Below, piece after piece: positions 1 through 8,059 of a DNA stretch of 64,000 bases. Below the pieces are notes generated by a model, which saw nothing but the letters and a program-made list of their open reading frames with translations, had not been told where the DNA came from and ran no database searches. The translations under genes were made by a program, and so were the position numbers. Position 1 is the stretch's first letter, and every line of letters starts with the position of its first letter. The DNA lies in contig CAXUKO010000008.1 of assembly GCA_964251665.1 (NCBI GenBank), forward strand, positions 1 to 64,000. Reading direction: 5' to 3'. This DNA comes from JBBQLG01 sp964251665. Lineage in GTDB: Bacteria; Bacteroidota; Bacteroidia; Cytophagales; Spirosomataceae.

Positions 1-2
1 AA

Positions 3-377
3 TTAGTGCTCACCAACGGGGGCGATAATTACAACTGCGACCACGGCGATTGGGCCGACGCCCGTCTAACACGTTCGGGGAGTAGCCGGATTGCCGCATC
101 CGGTGCGGGTGATCAGCGCGACGAAGGGAGCGTGCAGGTTTACCCACTACCCGCCCGCGATGAACTACGGATCAGTTACCCGGCGTTAGCGGCCGGTGAC
201 CTCTCTCTTGAGTTGATTAACATCACCGGTCAGTCCGTGATGCTCCTAACGCGGTCGGTTGTGCAGGGTCGAAACGAGTTTCGGCTACCGGTAGGGGACT
301 TGAACCGGGGTATGTACCTCCTGTTGCTAACACAAGACAACCTGTGTATCAAGCATAAAGTGTTGCTGACTGAGTGA
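3..377 (+). CDS. 3' end of a T9SS-exported NPCBM-like protein (partial)
   Basis: The frame is open at the left edge, so this is only the C-terminal part of a larger secreted protein. The first residues (GGDN..CDHGDWADARL) resemble the end of an NPCBM/NEW2 carbohydrate-binding module, whose last strand typically reads D-H-x-D-W-A-D-A-R-L. After a linker comes a type A sorting tail of the type IX secretion system: VYPLPARDEL, a GQSV turn, a LNRGMYLLLL strand and a final HKVLL. Such tails direct export across the outer membrane and are then removed. A perfect palindrome follows about 70 bp downstream. The catalytic part, possibly a glycosidase, lies outside the window, so its substrate cannot be told. 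Confidence 0.8.
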   Translation, partial: LVLTNGGDNYNCDHGDWADARLTRSGSSRIAASGAGDQRDEGSVQVYPLPARDELRISYPALAAGDLSLELINITGQSVMLLTRSVVQGRNEFRLPVGDLNRGMYLLLLTQDNLCIKHKVLLTE

Positions 378-450
378 GTATACTATATAACACTCGCACC
401 ATGAAGCTGCTTGGCTCTACCAATAAGTAGGGTGTTATCGTCGTATAGTA

Positions 451-490
451 AGATACCAGGTTAGGGATGATCATCCCTAACCTGGTATCT
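451..490. terminator. Perfect 40-bp palindrome, candidate bidirectional terminator
   Basis: Positions 451-470 are the exact reverse complement of 471-490, giving a 20-bp stem with no fixed loop. It lies between the end of the T9SS-tailed gene (+) and the end of the FG-GAP gene (-), so it sits at a convergent gene junction. No long T run follows on either strand. A terminator or transcript-end hairpin is the simplest reading. Confidence 0.6.
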
Positions 491-581
491 GTAACCTAAG
501 CCTTTTACTATGGTTGCGTCGGTACAGTGTACGGCCACAATGAGTTGATTAGTCTGAACACTTCAACTGTACAGCAGAAAA

Positions 582-2099
582 TTACTTGTTAGGGATAAAA
601 CAGGCATCCCCTTTCCAGCCCATATACCCGCCCCAGCGAACTGTTTTTATGGGTAAACGGGCCAGTTCCTGACGGGCCAGGTGTGTTTTTTTAGGCACCG
701 GATGGTCGGCCGTGACGCCGGGATAGCGCACCGTCGATGCGGCCAGTGAACCGTATAGCACGTCGACAGCACCGTCATTGTCCAGATCGCTCACTTAGGG
801 CGTAATGGCGAAATTGGCTCCGGGCAGCGGTTGGCTCACGGTCAGGCGTTTTTTATTCCTGAAGTCGTAACCGATCAACTGGTTCAGTATCTGCCCGTTC
901 GCGTCGGCATAGTTAACGCTCACCAGCGCATCGTCGTGACCGTCGTTGTTCAGATCGACCGTTAGTGGAGAGGCATATGAAAAACCATTGGAATCAAATT
1001 GGTCAACGACCCGGCCGGTAGCGCCATCGAGCAGAAACTGAATACCCCGCTCATACTGCGGATACGTGCCGATGGCGTAACAGACGAAAAAATCAGGCAC
1101 TTGGTCATTACCCGTGAAATAGCCGACAGCGGGCATACTATACGTTTCTGCATCAGGATGCTGGAAGCCCCAGAGCACCCGGTCGGTTTTTCCGTCGATG
1201 GCGAGGGTTCGGGCGGCAACCGTGCTGATGATGTAGTCGAGTATACCGTCAGCGTTAAGGTCACAGAGTAGGGGGGGAGCCACAATGCCTTTGGCCGCTT
1301 CGGTAGCCAGAATTTTAGCGTTCGACAGGTCGTTTTTCAGCAGATCACCCAACGTCGCTTTGTAAAAATGGCCACCAATGGCCTCGCCCCCGGTACCAAA
1401 CAACAACAGCCACACTGCCAGGTCCGACCCATTTTTTACCAGTACCGGCGAGCAGTAGGTTTCTTTCCCGTCGGGCACGCGGGCCTCGTGCAGCACCTTC
1501 CCCGTACGGCTGCTCAGGATCAGCAACCGACCAACGGGGCGGGGCGATAGCACATCGCCAATAGTCGCATCACCCCCGTTGGCTATTAATAAATCAGGTA
1601 ATTTGTCGCGGTCCTGATCGGGTATAAGCTGCGCATTGGAGAAGTTGAACCAACCGGCTTTCTTATGGCCCATGCGGTCGGTAGTCTTCAGGAACTCCCA
1701 GAGTTTATGGCCGTTTTTACCGTCGATTGCCTGCAACTCTGCCGACCGGCCACCGATGATTACGTCGGGCGTACCATCACGGTTGATGTCCAGAAACGTA
1801 GCCGACCCGTATAGTTGATTGCGGCCTGACGTGTGCCAGAGCAGTTTCCCGGTCTGCCCGTCAAACGCCATGACGGCTGAGTTTGACCGTTCCCACTCAT
1901 CAGCCCCGCCACCGAGCACCACGTCTTTCACACCGTCGCCGTTCAAGTCGGCCACGCGGGGCGACGACATGGCCAGAACGCTATCGAGATCCGTTTGCCA
2001 GTGATCGGCCTGCTGGGTGCAGGTCAGTAACCACGGGCTCAGCAACAGCCAGAATAGGGTGCAGTATTTCATCCAAAAGCGATGTCCACTACGGTTCAT
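582..2099 (-). pseudogene. FG-GAP/PQQ-like repeat lipoprotein gene interrupted by an in-frame TAA
   Basis: The gene starts at 2099 (or at the Met nine codons on) with a lipoprotein signal ending LLTC. The product has repeated DLNGDG, DINRDG and DLNNDG calcium-binding loops alternating with DG.TGKLLW-type PQQ strands, as in FG-GAP/VCBS beta-propellers on the cell surface. A TAA at 795-797 interrupts the frame. Beyond it, in the same frame, the sequence continues without a break (VSDLDNDGAVDVLYGS, then about 55 more residues) to a natural end at 582. The DLDNDG loop directly after the stop shows that the stop is internal, giving about 505 codons in all. The truncated 434-residue product may still be made. 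This is either a nonsense mutation or a consensus error. Confidence 0.75.
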
Positions 2100-2841
2100 G
2101 GTGTAGCCTTTGTGGGATGGATAACGTCCGGCGGTTGCCCCGGTAATTGATAAGGGTTACTGATTTTACGCCCATCGGGATAACTAACCGTCGCGACGAT
2201 TGGGATAAGTACCCGGAGCCGTACGAAAACTCGACCCGGCGCGACAGGCCATTGGCAAAGGTTAGCCGGGCGGCACAATCGTCGGGGTTGAGCCGTTGCA
2301 CCGTTTCGTTGACCAACCTGGGCCGGGTCTGCCCAAATGTTTGCAGGGTGTCGCTGTTGTTGGCCACCAGGAAGAGCGATTGAGTTGGTGTAGCAACCTC
2401 GACCAGACTCCGGGCATCGTGGCCAGCACAAAAACCGCTACGGCTCATGGTGACTGGCAGAAAACTACCCCGGCCATCGCCCCGGAGCAACAGCCCTTTC
2501 GACGCATCATACCGGCCAACCAGCACATCGGTTCCGTAGTCGTTGCCTACCAGTAGGACGTCCAGATTCCCATCCAGGTCAATGTCCCTGGCGAGCGTCC
2601 CAAAGACCGGCGCGGTCTGGGCCATCATCGGCAAAGGCCGCAGCAGAAAATGGCCATCACCTCGATTTTCGAGATAAACGCTGCGTAACTCCGTGGCCTG
2701 CGCGATGTAGGCTCCGGCGAGTTCGTCGGGCTTCAGTATGTCATTGAACGTCATCTGACCGTAAGCCGCGTAGGAGGTGAACCGCTTTTTAAGTCCTGGC
2801 ACCTGCTCGGCCAACTGGTCGCGGGGTGGTACGGGATAGCA
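2089..2841 (-). pseudogene. C-terminal remnant of a UnbV/ASPIC-FG-GAP family protein
   Basis: From about 2841 downward the translation matches the C-terminal part of the very large (usually near 1100 residues) FG-GAP/UnbV proteins of Cytophagales: DQLAEQVPGLKKRF, then AYGQMTFNDIL, a DIDLDGNLDVLLVGNDYGT loop and LLLRGDGRGSFLPV. The N-terminal three quarters are absent. The reading frame runs up to 3000, but the extra 53 residues are unlike the family. The 3' end overlaps the start of the FG-GAP lipoprotein gene by 11 bp, so the two may once have formed an operon. This is a 5'-truncated remnant, and expression would need a new start. Confidence 0.6.
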
Positions 2842-3062
2842 TTTGCCCTGGTTGTAACAGCACGTGATTTTCCCGGCGTTTGAGGTGTTTAAAAAGACAA
2901 CTACAGTACCCGCATGAATCGCCCGGCTTATTTGAAAAACAGTGGTTAAGCAGGACACGCCCCATTCACAGTGAACTGAAACAATCACTTGATTTTGCAA
3001 GCAGTACGGGTTTAAGACAAGGTTAGTTCAATCTCCGGATGGGCTTACGGAGAAGTGCCTAA

Positions 3063-3299
3063 CTAACTTTTGTTAGCCAGCGGATACGGAAAGAAGTTCT
3101 CTATAATCAGGAAGCCGTCGGCTTCCTGAACCTCGACCTGGTGTCCCACCAGCGCTACTAAACTTACCGCACCTATCTGGACGTTCTTCAACCGGGTACC
3201 ACGCCTGCACCACAACAGGTCAGGAATTAATACAGGAACTTTAGCCGTAGCCACAGCTCCCTTTACGGCAAAAAGTTGATCAAAGTCGATTCGCATCAC
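3063..3299 (-). CDS. Small protein of unknown function
   Basis: This 78-codon frame begins GTG-ATG (MMRIDFDQLFAV). It has a regular alternation of hydrophobic and polar residues (KVPVLIPDLL, VQIGAVSLVALVGHQVEV, GFLIIENFFPY), suggesting a small beta-rich protein. I do not recognise a family. It stands alone between the UnbV remnant and the PAP2 genes, all on the same strand. The absence of a clear ribosome binding site and the short length keep confidence low. It could also be a fragment. Confidence 0.35.
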   Translation of the reverse strand: MMRIDFDQLFAVKGAVATAKVPVLIPDLLWCRRGTRLKNVQIGAVSLVALVGHQVEVQEADGFLIIENFFPYPLANKS

Positions 3300-3421
3300 T
3301 CGCTCAGGTAAGTATGGACCCTACAAATTAGTAAAGGCTCAATACAGGTAAAAACAATCCAAGGAGGCTGCTTCACCATCAAGGTGAACCAGATGCCATA
3401 GTCAGGCAATAAAGAGGTCAG

Positions 3422-4162
3422 TCAATCCAATGAATTAGTAGAATGGCTCCGCTGCCATTCCGTCAGTACGATACCTACGATCAGCCAGCTACTACCGAGT
3501 AAATAGCCACCCAGTACATCACTCAGAAAATGAACCCCTAAATAAATGCGGCTAAAGCCCACCACCAGTATCAGGCCTGTAGCACCCAGACCGACCACCA
3601 CCTGTAACAAATGCGTTGGCAACCGGCGAATCCACCAGTAGGCCAGTAAGCCGTAAAGCGTCATGGCCGTCGCTGAATGGCCGCTGGGGAATGAATACCC
3701 CGTTTCAGGGTAGTAGGCTACCTCCAGCGGGCGGGCCCGGTCGAAGGTGCGCTTGCCCAGTTGTACTAACCCGGCAACTCCACCCAACAACAGCCATAGT
3801 ATACCCACGTACCGGCGTTTGCGTTGCCACAACAACACGACCGATCCCATCAGCGCCAGCCCGACAGTAGCATACTGCGAACCAAACCAGGTCATCGCGT
3901 ACAAAAACCGGCTCAGTCGGCTCGTTCGGCCCTGAAACAACCAAGTGGTAAAATGGGCATCGACCTGAACCATCGGTTCGGTATTCACGATGTTTTCGGC
4001 CACTTCCGACAGCACCAGGCCATTGACGAGCAGCAGGCCAGTCAGTACCGTTAGGGGTAGCCCCTTGAACTGTTTCGCCGATAATCGACCACTAACCCAG
4101 CGGGCAACGGCCGGATACCGGCTTCGCAGGGAGTCAAACCCGGATTTAAAAAAGCTACGCAT
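3422..4162 (-). CDS. PAP2 family membrane phosphatase
   Basis: The 246-residue protein has the three PAP2 phosphatase motifs: KRTFDRARP (137-145), SFPSGHS (157-163) and SRIYLGVHFLSD (204-215), including the catalytic His of each of the last two. Five or six hydrophobic segments place it in the inner membrane, with the active site expected at the periplasmic face. Family members remove phosphate from lipid phosphates such as phosphatidate or undecaprenyl diphosphate, and the actual substrate cannot be read from sequence. The gene is complete and followed on the same strand by nothing closer than 120 bp. A second PAP2 gene lies just upstream. Confidence 0.9.
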   Translation of the reverse strand: MRSFFKSGFDSLRSRYPAVARWVSGRLSAKQFKGLPLTVLTGLLLVNGLVLSEVAENIVNTEPMVQVDAHFTTWLFQGRTSRLSRFLYAMTWFGSQYATVGLALMGSVVLLWQRKRRYVGILWLLLGGVAGLVQLGKRTFDRARPLEVAYYPETGYSFPSGHSATAMTLYGLLAYWWIRRLPTHLLQVVVGLGATGLILVVGFSRIYLGVHFLSDVLGGYLLGSSWLIVGIVLTEWQRSHSTNSLD

Positions 4163-4231
4163 ACCAGTCGATACAAGAGGTTTATGTCCTGTTTAAAGGG
4201 CAGCGATTCCCCGCTGACAGATGGGGACTGG

Positions 4232-4960
4232 CTAAAAGACAGCCAGCAGACAAACCCCGGTGCTGTAGCCGGTATACACGGGGACAAGGGCCAGGTTCTT
4301 TTTGTGAAAGACGACCCGCTGAAGCCAGGGATAGGTCTGATACACCAGTTCCGTCGACCCGATACCCACCCCTGCACCAAAAAGTACATCGGCCAGCCAG
4401 TGCCTGTTTTTCAGCACCCGCAGGGCACCAACGGTCGTAGCGGCTCCATACCCGCCGACGCTGTACCAGCCACTGCGCCCGCCGTACTCATGGGCCAGCA
4501 GGGCGGCCCCGGTGAAGGCCAGGGAGGTATGGCCTGAGGGAAAGGACTCCTGGCCCATCCCGTCGGGCCGGGGATAGGCTACGCTATATTTTAATCCCTG
4601 CGTAATGGCCTGGGCTACACTGTGTGACAGCAGCGTCAGCACGACCTGATCGCCAAAGTGGTGTTTTCCCTTGACACCAGCCGCGCCCAGCCCCAACACA
4701 ACCAGCGTAGGCACAAACTGGCCTACATCATCGACATGGGACCGGAAGCCGGGGAATCGATCCACTACCGTAGCCTGAACATGCCGACTAAACGAACCCT
4801 GGGTCAGCAAGCCTGCGGTCATCAGCCCCAGTGGAACAAGATACGTGGCTGACCGAACGGGCGACTGAACCACAACCGATGGGACGGCGATGGTATCCGA
4901 CTGCGCCTGCGCGGCAGGCACAGAGCCCGTGAGCCACAGCAAAAAGAGGAGTCGTTTCAT
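4232..4960 (-). CDS. PAP2 family phosphatase with signal peptide
   Basis: I place the start at 4960, where MKRLLFLLWLTGSVPAAQAQ forms a signal peptide. The frame extends 32 codons further upstream but that part is unlike protein. The 242-residue product carries all three PAP2 motifs: K..VAYPRP (about 124-131), SFPSGHTS (139-146) and R..NRHWLADV (181-191). Unlike its neighbour at 3422-4162 it is exported and has fewer membrane segments, so it is probably a periplasmic or membrane-anchored acid phosphatase or lipid phosphatase. Two non-identical PAP2 genes in tandem suggest related roles in envelope lipid recycling, but this is inference. Confidence 0.88.
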   Translation of the reverse strand: MKRLLFLLWLTGSVPAAQAQSDTIAVPSVVVQSPVRSATYLVPLGLMTAGLLTQGSFSRHVQATVVDRFPGFRSHVDDVGQFVPTLVVLGLGAAGVKGKHHFGDQVVLTLLSHSVAQAITQGLKYSVAYPRPDGMGQESFPSGHTSLAFTGAALLAHEYGGRSGWYSVGGYGAATTVGALRVLKNRHWLADVLFGAGVGIGSTELVYQTYPWLQRVVFHKKNLALVPVYTGYSTGVCLLAVF

Positions 4961-5018
4961 GGTATTGAAAAAAATGGGTCCGGCAGGAACATACTTACCC
5001 GACCCGGACGGACTGCGT

Positions 5019-5441
5019 TTACTGACCAATCTTCGTAACCGGCCTGCCTTGGGCATTGAACAGGTAATCTTTACCCCCGGCTTCGGCTTCGTAATACAGC
5101 TTACCGGATGAGTCCGTGATTTCGGCCGCTTCCTTGATGGCCTTTTGCTGTACTTTCATGTACATCCGCACCGTTTCGGGCAGCTTGTCCACCGAAATTT
5201 CCATTTCCTCCTCGGTCTGTTTACCCGCTGCCGTGAAGACCGCGGACTTTTTCTTCCCCGTCAACGCAAACGAAGCTTCCCAGGCGCCATCCTCTTTATC
5301 CCATCTGACGTGATTCGCGCCAGTATACTTATCCGCAAAAGCCTTTTTCACGGCAGGTGGCACGTTTTGGGTAACTGACTGGGCCGATGCGTGGCCGAGG
5401 GCCACGCTTACCAGGGCGGCACTAATGACATTCGCTCTCAT
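5019..5441 (-). CDS. PepSY-like (BLIP-fold) secreted protein
   Basis: A 140-residue exported protein: signal peptide about 1-20 (ending HASA), then one copy of the PepSY_like domain (PF11396 type), with the recurring pattern VPPAVKKAF..KYTGANHVRWDKEDGAWEASF and an I-T-D-S-S-G-K-L-Y-Y-E-A-E second half ending FNAQGRPV. Such small periplasmic proteins are common in Bacteroidota and are often found beside two-component systems or transport genes. Their ligand is unknown. It lies just upstream of the second PAP2 gene on the same strand with a 58-bp gap, so co-transcription is possible. A longer two-domain relative lies at 19002-19607. Confidence 0.8.
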   Translation of the reverse strand: MRANVISAALVSVALGHASAQSVTQNVPPAVKKAFADKYTGANHVRWDKEDGAWEASFALTGKKKSAVFTAAGKQTEEEMEISVDKLPETVRMYMKVQQKAIKEAAEITDSSGKLYYEAEAGGKDYLFNAQGRPVTKIGQ

Positions 5442-5812
5442 GGGTTATGGTATTTAGTTGATTACGGCAGTAAACATAGGACCTGATTCTGAAGCAATGC
5501 TGATAGCCCGGCCCGTTACCTAAACGCTCAACGGTTGCCCCTGCTGGAATGGGTTCCGCTGAATCGCAGGGGGCGTTAGTAGCCGCTCAATACCCCCATC
5601 AACGGTCAGGCCCCCGGCTACGGCTACCGGACTCAACGCCATTCGGTAGGCCGGTTTGTGGACCAACTTCAGGTTAGCTTCAGCATTGCCGGGTAACTTT
5701 GACCAAACTGCCATTTCCCCAGCCCGTATGGTAAGTTGGGCCGCCTTGGCCGATAAATGACCGCCTGATTGCCAATGGCTTATTCAGAGAAATACATTCA
5801 CCCAACGATGTT
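5442..5812. other. Intergenic region upstream of the efflux operon
   Basis: This 371-bp gap separates the leftward PepSY-like gene from the rightward RND operon and should hold both promoters. A 64-codon frame on the minus strand (5520-5714) has no recognisable motif, no signal peptide and no good ribosome site, and I do not call it a gene. I saw no clear TAnnTTTG box at a convincing distance from 5813. Confidence 0.5.
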
Positions 5813-7096
5813 ATGCAAGTTATCCAGGCCGTGCGAGCCTATTTTGACCTTAGGGTCTGCTGGCTGATCGGGCTCCTGAGCCTGCCGATCAGTCCGCTCC
5901 GGGCGCAGGATTCGCTCGAGCGCCGGTCACTGGACTTTTATCTGGAACAGGGGCTGTTTAATAGCCCCTTATTAAAGGAAAATGCCAATGCTATTGGTTT
6001 GAACCGGTTAGACAGCCTGCTCAACATCGCCGTCAATAAACCCTACGTACAGGGTATCGGGCAGGTGCTTTATGCCCCGGCCAACCAACGGTTCGGCTAC
6101 GACCAGAACAATACCAACGGCGGCTTGTATTCGGGCCTGATTCAGGTGAACCGCAACCTGCTCTACCGAAAAAACCTCCGTATCCAGAACAACCTGAACG
6201 CAGCCCTGCGCGACTCACTGGTCAATACCATTCGCATCAATGAGAACGACCTGCAAAAATCCATCATCGACCTTTATCTGATTGCCTACCAGGATTATCA
6301 GCAGATGACGATCTTCAACGATCTGTTTAAAATCCTCTCCCGCCAGAACGAATTACTGAAAAACCTGCTTCGGTCGGCCATCTTCGCGCAGTCAGACTAT
6401 CTGGCCTTTCGGGTCGACTTACAGCAAAGCGAAATCAACTACGAAGGGGCCAAAATACAGTTCTTACAGGATCTGCTGGCCCTCAATACCCTCTGCAACA
6501 TTCCCGACCTCGCGCTGGTCCGGCTCGACAAACCCGCGCTCGCGCTTCGTCCCAATTTTACGCTTGAGAATAACCCCTACCTGCTACGGTTCCAGTTTGA
6601 CAGCCTGATTGTCGAAGGGAACCGGCGCGTGATCGACATTTTTTATCGGCCTACGCTCGATCTCTACGCCAACGCCGGGAGCAGTGCCATCGCCGTGACC
6701 GACATTGGGCGACGCCTTGGCTACAGCATCGGGCTAAACGTGGCCGTTCCGATCTACAATGGGAATCAGCGCCGGTTGCAGTACCAGAAGTTAACCATTG
6801 CGCAAGTCAACATCCGTAACTACCGGGGCCAGTATATCAACCGGTTTAACCTCCGGCTCAGAACGGTGAATGAGCAGTTGCGAGTCAATCAGACCCTGCT
6901 GGGCCTGACCGAAAAACAGAATACCGACGTCGAAAACCTGTTGACCATCAGTCAGGCCCGGCTTTACCGGGGCGATTTGTCCGCCATCGACTACCTGTTG
7001 ATTGTGCAGCGGTATCTGAACATCAAACTGACCCTGAACCAATTAGCCATTCAGCGACAACGGCTCGTGAGTGAGTTTAACTACCGCAATTTTTGA
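5813..7096 (+). CDS. TolC family outer membrane efflux protein
   Basis: First gene of a three-gene efflux operon. The 427-residue protein has a signal peptide (about 1-31, ending LRA-Q) and the repeated amphipathic helices of the TolC/OEP fold, for instance ENDLQKSIIDLYLIAYQDYQQ and ISQARLYRGDLSAIDYLLIVQRYLN, the latter being the conserved second half-repeat. It would form the trimeric outer membrane channel for the adaptor and pump encoded just downstream (12-bp gap to the adaptor gene). The order TolC-adaptor-pump is usual in Bacteroidota. Substrates cannot be told from the sequence. Confidence 0.88.
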   Translation: MQVIQAVRAYFDLRVCWLIGLLSLPISPLRAQDSLERRSLDFYLEQGLFNSPLLKENANAIGLNRLDSLLNIAVNKPYVQGIGQVLYAPANQRFGYDQNNTNGGLYSGLIQVNRNLLYRKNLRIQNNLNAALRDSLVNTIRINENDLQKSIIDLYLIAYQDYQQMTIFNDLFKILSRQNELLKNLLRSAIFAQSDYLAFRVDLQQSEINYEGAKIQFLQDLLALNTLCNIPDLALVRLDKPALALRPNFTLENNPYLLRFQFDSLIVEGNRRVIDIFYRPTLDLYANAGSSAIAVTDIGRRLGYSIGLNVAVPIYNGNQRRLQYQKLTIAQVNIRNYRGQYINRFNLRLRTVNEQLRVNQTLLGLTEKQNTDVENLLTISQARLYRGDLSAIDYLLIVQRYLNIKLTLNQLAIQRQRLVSEFNYRNF

Positions 7097-7108
7097 CCTC
7101 CTTCACCG

Positions 7109-8059
7109 ATGAACCGACTTTTGTGTTTCCTGATCCTCGCTTTACCCTGGCTGTTGAGCCGATGCAGTTCGTCCACAACGCCGGATACTACAGGCACTGA
7201 CAGCACCGCGGACGTACGCCCTAAAACGCCGGTCGACGTGGTGACGATAGGGGCCGACTCCTTCCGGCTGGAAAAAACCTACCGGGGCATGACCTATTAC
7301 CTTACCAGTGGCGACATCAAATCGCCCATTGCGGGCTACGTCACCAAAGTGTACGTCAAAATTGGCGATCAACTGCGGAAAGGTGCCCCCCTGTTCGGCC
7401 TTGAAACCAAAGAGGCTTACGCCCTCGGCGGTAAAAACTACCTCCACGACCCCAGCCTGAAAAATATCGGCCAGTTAGTCATTCGTGCCCCCGACACGGG
7501 CATTGTGACGCTGGTTCAGGCGGAGGAACGGGAGTACGTGCAGGATGGCGCCTTGCTGGCCAGTTTTTCGGCCCCCGATATGTTTGTCTTTCTCATCGAA
7601 GTGCCCGCCGAGCAGGACTCAGCCGTCCACATTGGCAGTAGATGCCGCATTCAGCTGCCCAATGGTCGGCGCATCGGCGGCCGCATTTCCCGGACGCTGG
7701 GCATGGCCGATTCGCTCTCCCAAACGGAGCGGTTCGTGGTGGTACCCGACACGCCGATGGTGCTGCCCGCCCGGTTGCAACTAGCCATCACCTTCACCGA
7801 TCAGGCGCGTAATCAGGCACAGTCGCTGCCCAAAGACGCGGTGCTGGCCAATGAACTGCAAACCGAATTCTGGGTCATGAAACTCATCAACGACACCACT
7901 GCCGTACGGGTACCGGTCAAAACAGGGTTACAGCAGGCGGGCCGCATCGAGATACTCAGCCCCCGGTTTGCTCCCCGCGACCGCCTGGTGAGCCGGGGCG
8001 GCTACGGCCTGAGCGACACGGCATCTGTCCTCATAAACCGACCTGCCAATGGCCGCTGA
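7109..8059 (+). CDS. Efflux RND transporter periplasmic adaptor (membrane fusion protein)
   Basis: The 316-residue lipoprotein has the lipobox LLSR-C with Cys19. The short form of the HlyD/AcrA fold follows: a lipoyl-like half (GDIKSPIAGYVTKVYVKIGDQLRKGAPLF), a short hairpin, the second half (IRAPDTGIVTLVQAEEREYVQDG), then beta-barrel and membrane-proximal domains. It should bridge the TolC channel and the inner membrane pump. The stop codon overlaps the start of the pump gene by 11 bp, so translation is probably coupled. At 316 residues it is on the short side because the coiled-coil hairpin is reduced, as expected for a partner of a heavy-metal or small-molecule pump, which is inference. 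Confidence 0.87.
   Translation: MNRLLCFLILALPWLLSRCSSSTTPDTTGTDSTADVRPKTPVDVVTIGADSFRLEKTYRGMTYYLTSGDIKSPIAGYVTKVYVKIGDQLRKGAPLFGLETKEAYALGGKNYLHDPSLKNIGQLVIRAPDTGIVTLVQAEEREYVQDGALLASFSAPDMFVFLIEVPAEQDSAVHIGSRCRIQLPNGRRIGGRISRTLGMADSLSQTERFVVVPDTPMVLPARLQLAITFTDQARNQAQSLPKDAVLANELQTEFWVMKLINDTTAVRVPVKTGLQQAGRIEILSPRFAPRDRLVSRGGYGLSDTASVLINRPANGR

Noticed and set aside
3422..4960. The two PAP2 genes as a recent tandem duplication
   Set aside because: They share only the three motifs. One has a signal peptide and the other many membrane helices, so they are distant members of the superfamily.
5520..5714. 64-codon minus-strand frame upstream of the efflux operon
   Set aside because: No motif, no signal peptide and no ribosome binding site; it ends without any relation to neighbouring genes.
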